A DNA stretch of 64,000 nt from Prosapia bicincta (Eukaryota; Arthropoda; Insecta; Hemiptera; Cercopidae): the NCBI GenBank assembly GCA_036971475.1, contig JBAIZL010000005.1:234451869-234515868 (forward strand). Direction: 5' to 3'. Below, in pieces: positions 33,421-44,400 of the stretch. Each line of letters begins with the position of its first letter. Position 1 is the stretch's first letter. The notes beneath the pieces are model-generated. The model searched no databases. It saw only the letters and a program-made list of their open reading frames with translations, and was not told the DNA's origin. Position numbers and translations under genes: made by a program.

Positions 33421-34860
33421 ATGGCTAATAACAACGCATATTACCTTGATAAGTTGAAGGCTATATGCAGTGATTTAGAGCAAGTAAACAGCTTGCTCGG
33501 TGATAGTGAAATGTCTGAGGGCATAGTGCAGGAAGTCAGGCGCCTTCATGTCGAATTTATCGAAACTTTTGACCCCGCGGAGCAGACTTTTGACAGTCAA
33601 GCTTCCGAATTTGTCAAGAATGTCTTTATAGCAAAACGTCAATTTCAGGACACCTATCTGCCCATGATAGTAAAATATCCTAACCTCGTTAAGACGGAGG
33701 TTACCTCGACCTCGCCTGTCAAATCAACACCGACTTCACCTAACCTTCCAAGTCTAACTTTGCCAAGCTTTTCGGGCCAGAGCGACGACTGGATAGATTT
33801 TATTGCTATGTACGACTCTATGGTACATAACAATGAGACGCTTAGCAATATCCAACGTTTTCAATACTTAAAGTCCGTCTTAAAGGGAGATGCACTGGCC
33901 ATCGTCACCGGACTTTCCATCTCCGAAGCAAATTACAACATTGCTTACAATGCGTTGCGTAACCGATACGCGAACCCGCGACGTCTCGCAGATCATTACT
34001 TTAACATAATTAAAGACTTTCAGCGCATCAATAATGCTTCACCCGCGGAACTAAATCGTTTCTTAACCGCGCACTCTAATGCCGTCTGTGCATTAAGAGC
34101 TATACCTCTCGAAGACTTAGCGGATTTCTTATTGTTCTCTATGGCAATTAATAATCTGGATGCCAAGACACGATTAAGTTTTGAAAGCCGACTAGGCACT
34201 AACCGCATGCCGACATATAAATTATTGAACGACTTTATAACTGAACAGGCTAGAGCCCTGGAGATGCTTAGCCAACCAGCTGCCGTGGTTGTAGCAAACG
34301 CCGGACGTGGTCAAAGACCCCGCATGTTGGTGTCATCGATGGATAAACCCGGGTTTCAAGGGGCCCTTGAACCGAATAATTACTTGTCTGAACCTAACCT
34401 CACTTTGGGTCACAGCCCTATATTTCAATCAGTGGCGTCAAATGACAATGGCCATCAGAATAAGGACGCCCAAGGTACTATTCAGTCCAAACGTGCTGCG
34501 CTAGTCACTATGCAACCGGTTAATCAACCACTACAACCTAACTTGTTGCCTATTATGAGTGCGCCTAGAACGTCAACATTTCGCAATCGCTCGCCACCGC
34601 TTAACCTCAATCAGTCTAACATGCATACCACGCGTGTAGGTAAATGCTACTACTGCGGAGAAAGTCACAGCATCATTAATTGTCAACGATTTATTTCTCT
34701 TACAATAGCGGAACGCATTGACGCTATTTCAAAATTACAACGGTGTTATAATTGTCTCGGCTCTCATTATCAAGCTCAGTGTCAGTCTCGTCATCGTTGT
34801 AGACAATGCAGCCAAGCACATCACACACTGCTGCACAACGACGCACCGCCGCAGCAATGA
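33421..34860 (+). CDS. gag: BEL/Pao gag
   Basis: 479 codons from ATG 33421 (context CACGATGG) to TGA 34858-34860. It has an N-terminal helical part, then a serine/threonine/proline linker, a capsid-like region (about residues 120-290, with LPSFSGQSDDWIDFIAMYDS, the DUF1759-type segment of BEL gag), and C-terminal zinc knuckles: CYYCGESHSIINC near residue 415 and cysteine/histidine clusters CYNCLGSH and CRQCSQAHH. It forms the particle and binds element RNA. No internal stop or frameshift is seen. Pol follows in the same frame. Confidence 0.93.
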   Translation: MANNNAYYLDKLKAICSDLEQVNSLLGDSEMSEGIVQEVRRLHVEFIETFDPAEQTFDSQASEFVKNVFIAKRQFQDTYLPMIVKYPNLVKTEVTSTSPVKSTPTSPNLPSLTLPSFSGQSDDWIDFIAMYDSMVHNNETLSNIQRFQYLKSVLKGDALAIVTGLSISEANYNIAYNALRNRYANPRRLADHYFNIIKDFQRINNASPAELNRFLTAHSNAVCALRAIPLEDLADFLLFSMAINNLDAKTRLSFESRLGTNRMPTYKLLNDFITEQARALEMLSQPAAVVVANAGRGQRPRMLVSSMDKPGFQGALEPNNYLSEPNLTLGHSPIFQSVASNDNGHQNKDAQGTIQSKRAALVTMQPVNQPLQPNLLPIMSAPRTSTFRNRSPPLNLNQSNMHTTRVGKCYYCGESHSIINCQRFISLTIAERIDAISKLQRCYNCLGSHYQAQCQSRHRCRQCSQAHHTLLHNDAPPQQ

Positions 34861-34863
34861 CTA
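34858..34863 (+). promoter_or_regulatory. UGA CUA leaky-stop context between gag and pol
   Basis: The gag stop reads CAA TGA CTA GCT. UGA followed by CUA(G) is the established context for efficient translational readthrough in several viruses and cellular genes. The frame stays open on both sides (33421-34857 and 34861-38829). A point mutation of CGA to TGA in an originally fused gag-pol is the alternative. Confidence 0.55.
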
Positions 34864-37800
34864 GCTGCCCCACGACGCCTTAGGCCAACCGCTAGCCATC
34901 CAATCGATACTAAAGCTCAACCTCGTTCTTTGTCATGCAACATTACCTCGTCTCTCGCCCTGTTGGGTACCGCGCAAGTCGTCCTACAGGACCATTATGG
35001 TCAACCTCGTTTTCTAAGAGCTATTATCGACCCCGGCAGTCAGATATCTGCCATTACGAAACAAGCTAGCGATATGTTGAGCCTACCTACTCGGCGTTCG
35101 AACCTGTCGTTGATTGGCGTCGCTGCCAAGTCTACACGTATTCACGAATACGTAACTTTAATTTTATTCTCACGACATGACGCGGGCGTCATGCTGACTA
35201 CGGAAGCCGCTGTGCTCAACCATATAACTGACCCGCTGCCAGCTGATAAATTATCCTCTGCTTTAAGCGCTCAATATCAGCACTTACCGTTAGCTGATCC
35301 TCAGTTCGACTTACCTGCCCCGGTTGACATTATACTGGGCGCCGATGTCTTCACGCAAATAATTATCAACGGGCCTCGTACCATCATTCATGGCCAACCT
35401 TCGGCACTTAACACACTTTTAGGTTGGGTCATTATGGGATCTGTACCTTACAGTACGCCACAACAACCACGCGTGTTTATTACCTCGCTCAAGTCTATCG
35501 ACGAAAACATGCGACGATTTTGGGAAATCGAAGAGGTAAACGAGACTAACTTGTTGAGCCCTGATGAGCAGCTCTGCGAAAATTTATTTGCCACCACTAC
35601 TGAACGTGACGCCACTGGGAGATATGTCGTAGCTTTGCCTTTTAAACCTGACGCCGTCGAACTTAAGTCAAACCGTAATGTCGCTCTTGCTAGTTATCAT
35701 GCTCTGGAACGCCGTCTGAGCCGACAACCGGATGTCGCACGACAATATCATCAGTTCATGAAAGAATATATGACTTTAGGTCATATGTACCCTGCCGTTA
35801 AGCCTTCGAATTATTTAATACCACATCATTGCGTCTTCAAGGCCGATAGTTCTACTACTAAATTACGAGTAGTTTTCAATGCTTCTGCGCCTGATTGCAA
35901 CGCGCATTCTTTAAACCAGCAATTGCTGGCTGGCCCTAAGTTACAAAGGGACCTGTCCAACGTTATTATCTCGTTTCGATTGTTTGTTCACGCCGTCTGC
36001 GCGGATCTTAAAATGATGTACCGCCAAATTGCCGTGCGCAAGGATGATCGTCGTCATCAACACATTTTGTACAGACCGACTCCTCATTCTCCACTGATGG
36101 AGTATGAACTAGCCACTGTCACTTACGGGCTTACTCCGTCTGCTTATTTAGCCCTACGTACACTCGAACAACTCGTCAAAGATGAGGGCGACTGTTACCC
36201 TGCTGCGTCGCACGCCATTCTTCATCAAACGTACGTTGATGATGTCGTCACTGGCGCCGATACGTCCGAGGACGCCCAGGAATTAATACGGCAACTTATT
36301 AGCATCTTCGCACTGGCAGGACTAGAGCTCAGGAAATGGTCTTCCAGCGATCCCGCGCTGCTGTCGACGCTGCCATCTTCTCACCTGGAGCACCCGTTGC
36401 TATTCCAAGACGACTCTACCGCTGTTAAAATATTGGGACTCCAATGGCATCCTGTTAATGACTCGTTTTCTTATCGTATTCAAAACTTTGTGTCGGTGCC
36501 TACGAAACGCAACATTCTCTCTTATGTCGCTCGCACCTTCGACCCACTGGGCTTCCTTACGCCTATCACATTTTGGATCAAGTCATTTTTGAAACAACTG
36601 TGGCTCGAAAGGTTATCATGGGATGAACCTTTGTCAACCGCGCTGCGCAGTCGTTGGGACAGCTTCATTGTCCACTTCGCTAAGTTAGCTGACATTCAAA
36701 TACCTCGACATGTGGGCACACGTGATGCCAAACATCATTTATTAGGCTTCTGTGATGGGTCCGAAGCTGGTTACGCAGCCGCCATCTACTTGCGAACTGA
36801 ATGGAACGGTTTAGTTTCCGTCAGCCTTCTAAAGGCTAAAAGCAGAGTGGCTCCCGTCAAAACACTCACTATACCTCGAATGGAGCTCTGCGGCGCCGTC
36901 TTACTGGCCAAGCTCTATAAGTCTGTTCAGCCTGTTGTGAATTTTGTGGCCGACGACACTACGCTTTTCTTCACCGACTCAGAAATTGTGCTGCATTGGC
37001 TTAGCACCCCGCCACTTCTTTTGAAAACTTTCGTTGCCAACCGTGTTATTGAAATTACCTCGAACACTTCGACCAATCATTGGTACCACGTCTCAACTGT
37101 TGACAACCCCGCGGACGTTGCTTCCCGTGGGTGTCTACCCGCGCAGTTTGCTACACATCCACTGTGGTGGCACGGACCACCATGGGCGTCACAATGTACT
37201 ACCTCTTGGCGTTTGTCTAAGCCAACTGGACCGAACCGCGACCTGACCGAGCTCAAGACCGAGCCTCAGGTGCTCTGCGCGACTGTCCAAGCGCCTAACC
37301 ACTTATTGAACGTTATTGAGCGTCATTCCAATCTAACCACGCTGCATCATGTCTTCGCTTACGTGCTTCGTTTCGTTAACAATTGCCGCAATAAGACCCA
37401 GCCTACCAGCCATTGTCACAACACTCGCTACAAAGCCAAGAACACCGCAGCCAAGATTTCATTCGCTGCACCTTCAGTACAAGAATTAAGGAACGCCAGA
37501 AATCTTTGCGTTAAGCTCGTACAAGAACTAGCCTTCAGCGAAACGTTGCAACGCCTACACCGCGACGTCCCGATCAGTGCTCAACTTCGCAACCTAACGC
37601 CCTTTATCGACTCAGTGGGGCTACTTAGGGTGGGCGGACGTCTTAATCATGCTGATATACCATACGCAGCTAAGCATGCCATTTTACTGCCTAAGCGGCA
37701 TCATTATGTCAATCTTGTATGCGATCATTATCACCGCCTCGCCTTACATGCTGGGCCGCGTACCACGCAAGCGATGATCAATGGTGAGTTCTGGATCGTT

Positions 37801-38832
37801 GCGCTACGTTCGTTGTTACGACAACGCATTCATGCTTGCATGCGATGCTTTAGACTACAGTCGAAACCTCGGCCACCTATGATGGCAGCTTTACCGTCTT
37901 CTCGCGTCACTCCGTCGCCACCTTTCTGTAAGGTAGGCATTGACTTTGCTGGACCTTTCGACACTAAGGCCAACCATCTTCGTACGGCAAAGATCCTGAA
38001 AGCTTACTTATGCCTATTTGTTTGTATGGCCACTAAGGCTGTACATTTGGAAGTAGTATCAGACCTCTCTACTGATGCTTTTCTCGCCGCGCTTCAGCGT
38101 TTTGTCGCAAGACGTGGTCTGCCTACAGACATTTATTCGGATAATGGCACCAATTTTGTCGGCGCCGCCAACCGCCTGCACGAGGTCTATAAGATGCTCG
38201 ACCAATCCAAGTCAATCATCCAACGCAAGCTCGCCGCACAACGGGTTGAATGGCACTTCAACCCTCCAGCCGCACCACACTTCGGCGGACTTTGGGAAGC
38301 TGCCGTTAAATCCGTCAAAGGGCTCCTACGCCGTACTCTTGGCACTACGTTATTGAACCTCGAGGAGTTAGCTACGTTATTTATACGTATCGAAGCTATT
38401 CTCAACAGTCGACCTATTTTCGAGGTCTCGCCTGACCCCAACGAAGGAGCTTCGTTCCTTACGCCCGGACACTTTCTCATCGGCCGTCCCCTTCTAGCAC
38501 TCCCTGAGGAATGTCATTTTGAACCCGCGCTCAAATCCCGATGGACTATGCTACAGCAGATGACCAATCGGTTTTGGAAAACCTGGTCTACCCAATACCT
38601 ACACTCCCAGATTCAACGCTGTAAATGGAACAAAGACGCCTCACCCCTCCAGGAGGGTCAGCTTGTATTTATCACTGGAGAACATCCGAGCCCTCTTCAT
38701 TGGCCAATGGGTCGGATCGTACGTCTTCACCCTGGACCCGACCGGATAACCCGCGTAGTCACCGTCAAGACCTCACATGGACAATTAAAGCGACCTGTCC
38801 ATAAGCTTGTAGGCTTTCCGCTACAACCTTAA
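34861..38832 (+). CDS. pol: BEL/Pao pol: protease, reverse transcriptase, RNase H, integrase
   Basis: 1,323 codons open in the gag frame, ending TAA 38830-38832. In order: aspartic protease motif IIDPGSQISAI (about 35026; the usual D-S/T-G is D-P-G here); reverse transcriptase with ADLKMMYRQI and the catalytic TYVDDVV at 36232; RNase H with FCDGSEAGYAAAIYL, PRMELCGAVLLAKL, FTDSEIVLHWL and VDNPADVASRG; an integrase zinc-binding part (HAGPRTTQAMI...CMRCF); and an integrase core with GIDFAGPF, YSDNGTNFVGA and HFGGLWEAAVKSVK carrying the DDE residues. The first in-frame AUG is near 35074, already past the protease motif, so translation must come through gag. All domains look intact. Confidence 0.95.
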   Translation, partial: LAAPRRLRPTASHPIDTKAQPRSLSCNITSSLALLGTAQVVLQDHYGQPRFLRAIIDPGSQISAITKQASDMLSLPTRRSNLSLIGVAAKSTRIHEYVTLILFSRHDAGVMLTTEAAVLNHITDPLPADKLSSALSAQYQHLPLADPQFDLPAPVDIILGADVFTQIIINGPRTIIHGQPSALNTLLGWVIMGSVPYSTPQQPRVFITSLKSIDENMRRFWEIEEVNETNLLSPDEQLCENLFATTTERDATGRYVVALPFKPDAVELKSNRNVALASYHALERRLSRQPDVARQYHQFMKEYMTLGHMYPAVKPSNYLIPHHCVFKADSSTTKLRVVFNASAPDCNAHSLNQQLLAGPKLQRDLSNVIISFRLFVHAVCADLKMMYRQIAVRKDDRRHQHILYRPTPHSPLMEYELATVTYGLTPSAYLALRTLEQLVKDEGDCYPAASHAILHQTYVDDVVTGADTSEDAQELIRQLISIFALAGLELRKWSSSDPALLSTLPSSHLEHPLLFQDDSTAVKILGLQWHPVNDSFSYRIQNFVSVPTKRNILSYVARTFDPLGFLTPITFWIKSFLKQLWLERLSWDEPLSTALRSRWDSFIVHFAKLADIQIPRHVGTRDAKHHLLGFCDGSEAGYAAAIYLRTEWNGLVSVSLLKAKSRVAPVKTLTIPRMELCGAVLLAKLYKSVQPVVNFVADDTTLFFTDSEIVLHWLSTPPLLLKTFVANRVIEITSNTSTNHWYHVSTVDNPADVASRGCLPAQFATHPLWWHGPPWASQCTTSWRLSKPTGPNRDLTELKTEPQVLCATVQAPNHLLNVIERHSNLTTLHHVFAYVLRFVNNCRNKTQPTSHCHNTRYKAKNTAAKISFAAPSVQELRNARNLCVKLVQELAFSETLQRLHRDVPISAQLRNLTPFIDSVGLLRVGGRLNHADIPYAAKHAILLPKRHHYVNLVCDHYHRLALHAGPRTTQAMINGEFWIVALRSLLRQRIHACMRCFRLQSKPRPPMMAALPSSRVTPSPPFCKVGIDFAGPFDTKANHLRTAKILKAYLCLFVCMATKAVHLEVVSDLSTDAFLAALQRFVARRGLPTDIYSDNGTNFVGAANRLHEVYKMLDQSKSIIQRKLAAQRVEWHFNPPAAPHFGGLWEAAVKSVKGLLRRTLGTTLLNLEELATLFIRIEAILNSRPIFEVSPDPNEGASFLTPGHFLIGRPLLALPEECHFEPALKSRWTMLQQMTNRFWKTWSTQYLHSQIQRCKWNKDASPLQEGQLVFITGEHPSPLHWPMGRIVRLHPGPDRITRVVTVKTSHGQLKRPVHKLVGFPLQP

Positions 38833-39203
38833 TCTCTTGACCGCTTCTTCAGCACCTGTGTGGTACAACCGCGTTTCCTCGAGTTCTTAATCTCACTCGA
38901 CTTCTTCGCCTCTTCAGCAATTTTGTGCAACCTCGTTTCTTTAAGTATCTTCAACGCCATAGATTTCTTCGCTACATCTTCAGCACCTCGCTTCTTCCAG
39001 TCAACCCCGTTCACCGTCACCCAGTGGTTATCCAGGGTGGGCGGTAGTCTATTGTCTTCAGCACAGCTAATGGAGCTATTCACTTCATCTGCTCTTTTCT
39101 GCTTTCTTCGTACCCCGACCACTTCTTCTTCGGCACCCTCGGTCTCCGGTGCTCTCTAGTTCTTCGCCCTCTACCCACCTGGCGGATTAAAAACATCCGT
39201 TTT
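38833..39203 (+). other. BEL/Pao 3' untranslated stretch
   Basis: Non-coding in the element sense. It is C/T-rich with irregular repeats of CTTCTTC and CTTCAGCA. Opposite-strand open frames reflect this composition. Confidence 0.6.
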
Positions 39204-39215
39204 TGGTGGGCGGAA
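39204..39215 (+). promoter_or_regulatory. Polypurine tract candidate
   Basis: TGGTGGGCGGAA abuts the 3' LTR start TGTTGG, the expected place for plus-strand DNA priming. It has two pyrimidine interruptions. Confidence 0.55.
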
Positions 39216-39977
39216 TGTTGGAGTCAGCTTTGGTAGATTAAACAGCTCCAGTATCGAATTCAATCAGCCTGTGCTTTGTCTAATCGATAGCTCAATCTAT
39301 GGTTTATCGTCGATAGTTTAAGACCACGTTGTCCCTTGCCGCGCGCGCCTAATCCCCACCCTAGCACATTTCCCTCACCCCAGTCTTTTGCTTGCCGTAG
39401 ACCGACCAGCACGTCCGTTGCGGGTTTAACCTTATTCGCCAACCTCGTGGACGTTAAGTTCGCCCCGCGTATGTCTAAATTTAAGTGTTTCAAGTTGTAC
39501 TTGTTTTATATGCTCGTTAACCGCGAAAGTGTACATTATTTAGTCCAAGTGCCGTGTTCGTATGCGCCTTAACCTCGCCGTCGCTACGGAGTCGCCCGCG
39601 CTTATTTAAAGACTTTTTCAATTGTGAATAGTATTAGAATTGAACTCCGTTTATTAAGTTTTACAGCACGAGCCGTTTGCCAATCTCCACTTCACCCAGG
39701 GCCCTGCTGCAGAAGTCCAGAAGACATCAAACCTACCGTGCACGTAACCCCTTTGTTCAGCTTAGGGTAAGTGTTAATCAGTTCCAAATACTTTTAGCCT
39801 AAACTTGTGCCTATTTTTCCCGAGGCTTAATTAGTGATAAACACTGTTTATTTGTCGATTAGGCATTTTTGCCGCCAGCCTTAATTTTATTCATGTACAA
39901 TTTCAATCACAATAACGACCGCGACTATCTCTCTCTTTCGTCTTCTTTCTAATATTTTAGCGGAGCTGACGCCTCCA
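39216..39977 (+). repeat. BEL/Pao 3' LTR (762 bp)
   Basis: Matches the 5' LTR except for one C/T difference (GCCGTCTGCC against GCCGTTTGCC) and a 10-bp deletion between two GCCGT copies. It is followed by target duplication GTGTT. Confidence 0.97.
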
Positions 39978-39982
39978 GTGTT

Positions 39983-41239
39983 GATTAGGTAATCGACCTC
40001 TTGAATTAAGTATTGTGTAACCTAAATTAACTGATATATAATTATAAGTCAAAAGCTTAGACTTGATCAGACAAAACTAAAATTGCAGAACTACATAGAG
40101 GTACTAAATAAATACATTAGTTAGTGCTTTGGAAATCCCTGAGAAAATAAATATTCATATGCCTGCTACCTTGTGCGACTGCCGGCAGTAGAGTGTCAGG
40201 TTCGTAAATGTAACGATCAGCAAGTAAGTTTAAAAGTATTCACTTAGTTACACAATAACTACTTACAGTTATAATTTAAATGTGTTAATTTGAATGTTGA
40301 CTATGAAAATTACAATCAACTTACAAATCTATTCAAAAGACACAAATTTGTAGACACTTCTCCAAGGCCCAGGTCCAAAGCCCTACTTCTGGAGAGTGGT
40401 CCTTTTTCATCTCTTAATACATACTTTATGTTTTATACATTCTCTAACCATTACGAACTTTCTATATTAAAGATCCACCCTATGTTTTCCACACTAATGT
40501 TATACATCTAATAGGCTTTATTGTCTTCTTTATGTTAAAGGACAAAAAAAGTTAAATAAATTTAGGTTGAACAAAATTTAAGAGATACAAAATTAAATGT
40601 ATTTGATGAGATAAAATTATTTCATATAAAAGGAATTATTGTTATAGCCCCCTTTTAAGGAACACCTTAGAAATACTAAGTAGAATCTCTAATGATATTA
40701 ACATGCATTTAGGTGAATAAATGTGTGTTATATACTTATATAATGTGGTAGTGGGATTTTTATAAAATGTTTAATTCTTCACTGGTTGTTCCAGATAGTG
40801 ACATATAAAAATCTTTATCTGAATATTAAAATTAGCAGAAATCAGTCCAATTAGCTAAAAGAGTTCTACACAAACTGCTGTTTAGAAAGGTATATTGGCC
40901 TTTTAAATCTAATTTACAATCTAGACTTTAAGAAAATAGAAAGAGGTACCTCTACATCTCTTTAATAATAATCTCTTAAACTAAAGCATACAAGGTAATG
41001 TTTTTAACATTCATAAAAATACTTTGATTTAGTTTTGATAATTACTTAAACAAATCTATAATTACACATAATAATCTAATACTGTTGTCTTAATGTAGTT
41101 TTATTTAGTTAAAGATTAATATATTAAAATAAAAATTTAAATAAATATTTTAACTTTTAATTGTAAACGTTCATTCCTCTAGAGAAAGAAATGTTCCTTG
41201 AGCATGAATACAACTGTACCATTACCTTTGTGTTGACGT
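39983..41239. other. Intergenic DNA and 3' untranslated region of ARHGAP1
   Basis: AT-rich. A minus-strand AATAAA (TTTATT at about 41102-41107) lies about 135 bases past the ARHGAP1 stop and is a plausible poly(A) signal. Bases 40215-40255 resemble 62485-62520. Confidence 0.45.
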
Positions 41240-41410
41240 TTATATAATAAATATCTGATCCTGGTGTACAAGGACAAAATCTGTGAACATGTTTATGGGT
41301 GCGATTGCAGATAAGGAAAGTTGATCGGATTGTGACCATATCAAATTAGGTCCAAAGACAACAGCCAAGTTAGATGATGTCATTTTATTTAAATCACATC
41401 GATCCATTAC
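41240..41410 (-). CDS. ARHGAP1: ARHGAP1 terminal exon
   Basis: Acceptor GTTTAAG, 56 codons and TAA. It encodes [20 protein letters not shown], then [19 protein letters not shown]. The [14 protein letters not shown] motif holds the conserved asparagine that contacts the GTPase. The protein ends a few residues after the last RhoGAP helix, as in the family. Confidence 0.94.
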   Translation of the reverse strand, partial: VMDRCDLNKMTSSNLAVVFGPNLIWSQSDQLSLSAIAPINMFTDFVLVHQDQIFII

Positions 41411-44400
41411 CTTAAACAAAAACACGAAAAATAAAAATTACAAGGTATTTTAAAAAATTATTTAGGCGAAATTGGCTTCAGTACAATCTAATTTTTGTGG
41501 CTATTTGTCAACAGATTTTTAGGTACAATTTTAGATAATCTTCACTGCCAAAACAATAACTTTGTTTCCTCCTAGTTGGCACTTTGTGTAATGTTTTGTC
41601 TCATTGTAAATAAAAATTATCTTGTCTATTTACTTCCCTTCCAATCCTTTTAATTTTACATACACCTTTACTTTCCCTTGTTGTTGATGACGATGATAAA
41701 TTAATATACCAATGACAGATATGTTTGACTGAGTGTTAACCTGATCATTTTGAACATTCAATTTTTGATACTATATTCAGGCTTTGTTATATGAATATAG
41801 GTTGATATTACACTAATAACAGTAACTTTCTTTGAAACTGAATTATTTATTTCTCCTGCAATATGAATTTTCGGAAAATGCATTTCCAAACAAATATATG
41901 ATTCAACTATTAAAAAGAGAGCAACATAAAAGAAGAAATCAGGGATTCAGTTAAATAACAAAAAAAAATTCCTCAAGAGCATTACACAGCTACTATATTT
42001 ATTGTTATTAACTGTAAGAGAATAACAATAAAAGCTTGTATGTCATGAATATAACCAATTTATCATGGATACATAATCTAAAAACTAAATTTGATTAATT
42101 TATATAAAGATAACTTATAATTACCTTTGACAGAAATTGAACTACATATTTTAGAACTTGATAGTTGTCCTCCGGCAGTTTTTCTAGAATTAGTATCTTC
42201 ACTTGCCTAGGGCGATCAGCTTTTAATAAACCTGTTAAGTTTAAGGATTTTTAATTAATAAAAATAAAATGATATATTTTGTATGGATTGTCTAAAAGTG
42301 AAAAAAGGGGGAATTTGTGTATGTGAGCAAGGTCATATCCTAAATTACCAAGTTTTAATCCTAGATCATACCAGGTACTCCATTTTATTGAAGAATAATT
42401 GAATGCAGAGATTTTGTTTTATAAGTAAAAGTCTACCCAAACTACCAATTAAAATTTAATGTTAGCAGAATAACTACAAAATATTAATTTTTGAATTATT
42501 TGACATATAAGATTATATAGATCAAATCTTGACAAAACTTTTGTTAACAATTTCATGTTATTTTTTATTTCTTTAATTTATATCTCGGTCAGATAAATCT
42601 CCTTTTAAATGAATTCTTTGTTTAGATTAATAAAAGCAATTTACTCCTGAATAACATATCAGAAGTCAAATTATTTACAAAATGCAATTAAGATTTTAGT
42701 AATTGTACAGGAAATTCACAATAATAGTTGTAATAATATCACTAGTGAATCATTTGCAGAAAAGTACCCCCTCCAAAACATTACTTGGTCATTACTCACC
42801 AGGCAATAGAAGTAATTATTCACAAGTGAGTTTACTCACATCGTTTTTCAAGAAAGTCAAACTAACAAATAAATGACAAGTCTCAGATTTAATTTGCACT
42901 TTTTATAATTTAAAATAATATCTTATTATAAATTATATCATCATTTTAAAATTTATCATACTAACAAACTCATTACACTTTTGCTATTACTAGTTACCAG
43001 ACTTTTTGTTAACTAAAAGTTGTTAAATTGTTAACTTACACTTGGAGGAAACCTTTTTGTCTTACAACTTCTTCAGCCTCGTATTTTTGCTGCTAGGAAT
43101 GCTGCAGTTGTGCTTCCTCGGTACCATTTTTTCGAAAGTTAGAAGTGATGTGATCGAAGAGTATGTGTGATCTGTGCTGTGTTTGTTCATTTAGGATGTA
43201 ATTTTTATGTGTGTTGCTATGTCTATATATTTCATACTGTTCTAGTGTGTGTTAATTTATGGCCTTTGTTGCATGTGTGTAGGATGCTCAAGTTATTTTC
43301 CATACTTTTGCATCAGTGCTTAGTATCCATGAGGTGATTAGCGAAGGTAGATTCAATAGTAGTGCGCAGTGTGCTTTTTTGTTCTTTATATCTTTCAGGG
43401 AAAGATCTCCCTGTTTGTCCAATATAGAACTTATTGCAGTTGTTGCATTTTAGTTTGTTCTATATTCCAATAAGTTCTATTTTGGACAAACAGGCAGATC
43501 TTTTGCCGAAATATATAAAGAACACAAAAGCGCACTGCACACTACTATTGAATCCACCTTCACAAATCACCTCATGGACACTAAACACTGATGCAAAAGT
43601 ATGGAAAATAACACGAGCATCCTCCACACATGCAACAAAGGCCATAAATTAAACACACTAGAACAGTATGAAATATATAGACATAGCAACAAACATAAAA
43701 ATGACATCCTAAATGAACAAACACAGCACAGATCACACATACTCTTCGATCACATCACTTCTAACTTTCAAAAAAATGATACCGAGGAAGCATAACTGCA
43801 GCATTCCTAGCAGTAAAAATACGAGGCTGAAGAAATCGTAAGACAAAAACGTTTCCTCCAAGTGTAAGTTAACGATTTAACAACTTTTAGTTAACAAAAA
43901 GTCTGGTCGCAAGTAATAGCAAAAGTGTAATAAGTAAATAACAACCAGCTCGTTATGAACAACAACAAGATTTGGATATTTAACAAACTCAATTGAGATA
44001 AAAAATTTACACCATGCAATCTACTACAGATATATTTCACAGGACTTTTATCTCCTGTAGAAAATATGAATGAAGGCAAAAGGATTAGTCTAGAAGGGAT
44101 TGTGGCAAGCTGGAGTTGCAAATAGTGAAGATATGAATACATTAGCAAAAGAAGGTACCAGATTGTCACAAACATCAAATATTTCTGATACATCAATCCA
44201 AAAACATCTGGGTAAACATAACCCTAATATATTAACAACAAAAAAGACATAATATCAAATTCAAACTAAGCAATACCAAATATAAATATCAAAAAGCTAA
44301 AAAGAATAAACGATCATGAATCTGGAACAGGAGGAATGAGAAACTTCTATCTAGCGTCGATGATTAGACGCAAACCTCAGGAATAACACATCCATTCACT

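Larger units (their letters stand above)
32035..39977 (+). mobile_element. Full-length BEL/Pao LTR retrotransposon
   Basis: Two LTRs begin TGTTGG and end CTCCA, and are flanked by the 5-bp duplication GTGTT at 32030-32034 and 39978-39982. Between them are a candidate primer-binding site, gag (33421-34860), an in-frame pol (34861-38832), and a purine-rich tract directly before the 3' LTR. Protease-RT-RNase H-integrase order, YVDD reverse transcriptase and 5-bp duplication fit BEL/Pao. There is no env-like third ORF. The LTRs differ by one visible substitution and one 10-bp indel, so insertion is recent. It is on the opposite strand to ARHGAP1, 1.3 kb past that gene's stop codon. Confidence 0.97.
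42972..43931. mobile_element. Penelope-like element fragments as an inverted dimer
   Basis: About 465-bp arms, 42972-43437 and 43468-43931, are reverse complements with scattered differences, around a short centre. Both arms encode the same Penelope-like endonuclease part, pointing outwards. The pair lies in an ARHGAP1 intron, so the transcript could form a very long hairpin. Inverted partial copies are a known habit of Penelope-like retroelements. Confidence 0.85.

Noticed and set aside
34858..34860. Selenocysteine recoding at the gag UGA
   Set aside because: No reason to expect a SECIS element in a retrotransposon leader. Leaky readthrough or mutation explains it better.
38829..39159. ORFs of 97-99 codons on both strands after pol
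   Set aside because: C/T-rich irregular repeats keep both strands open; no env-like signal peptide or membrane segment is seen.
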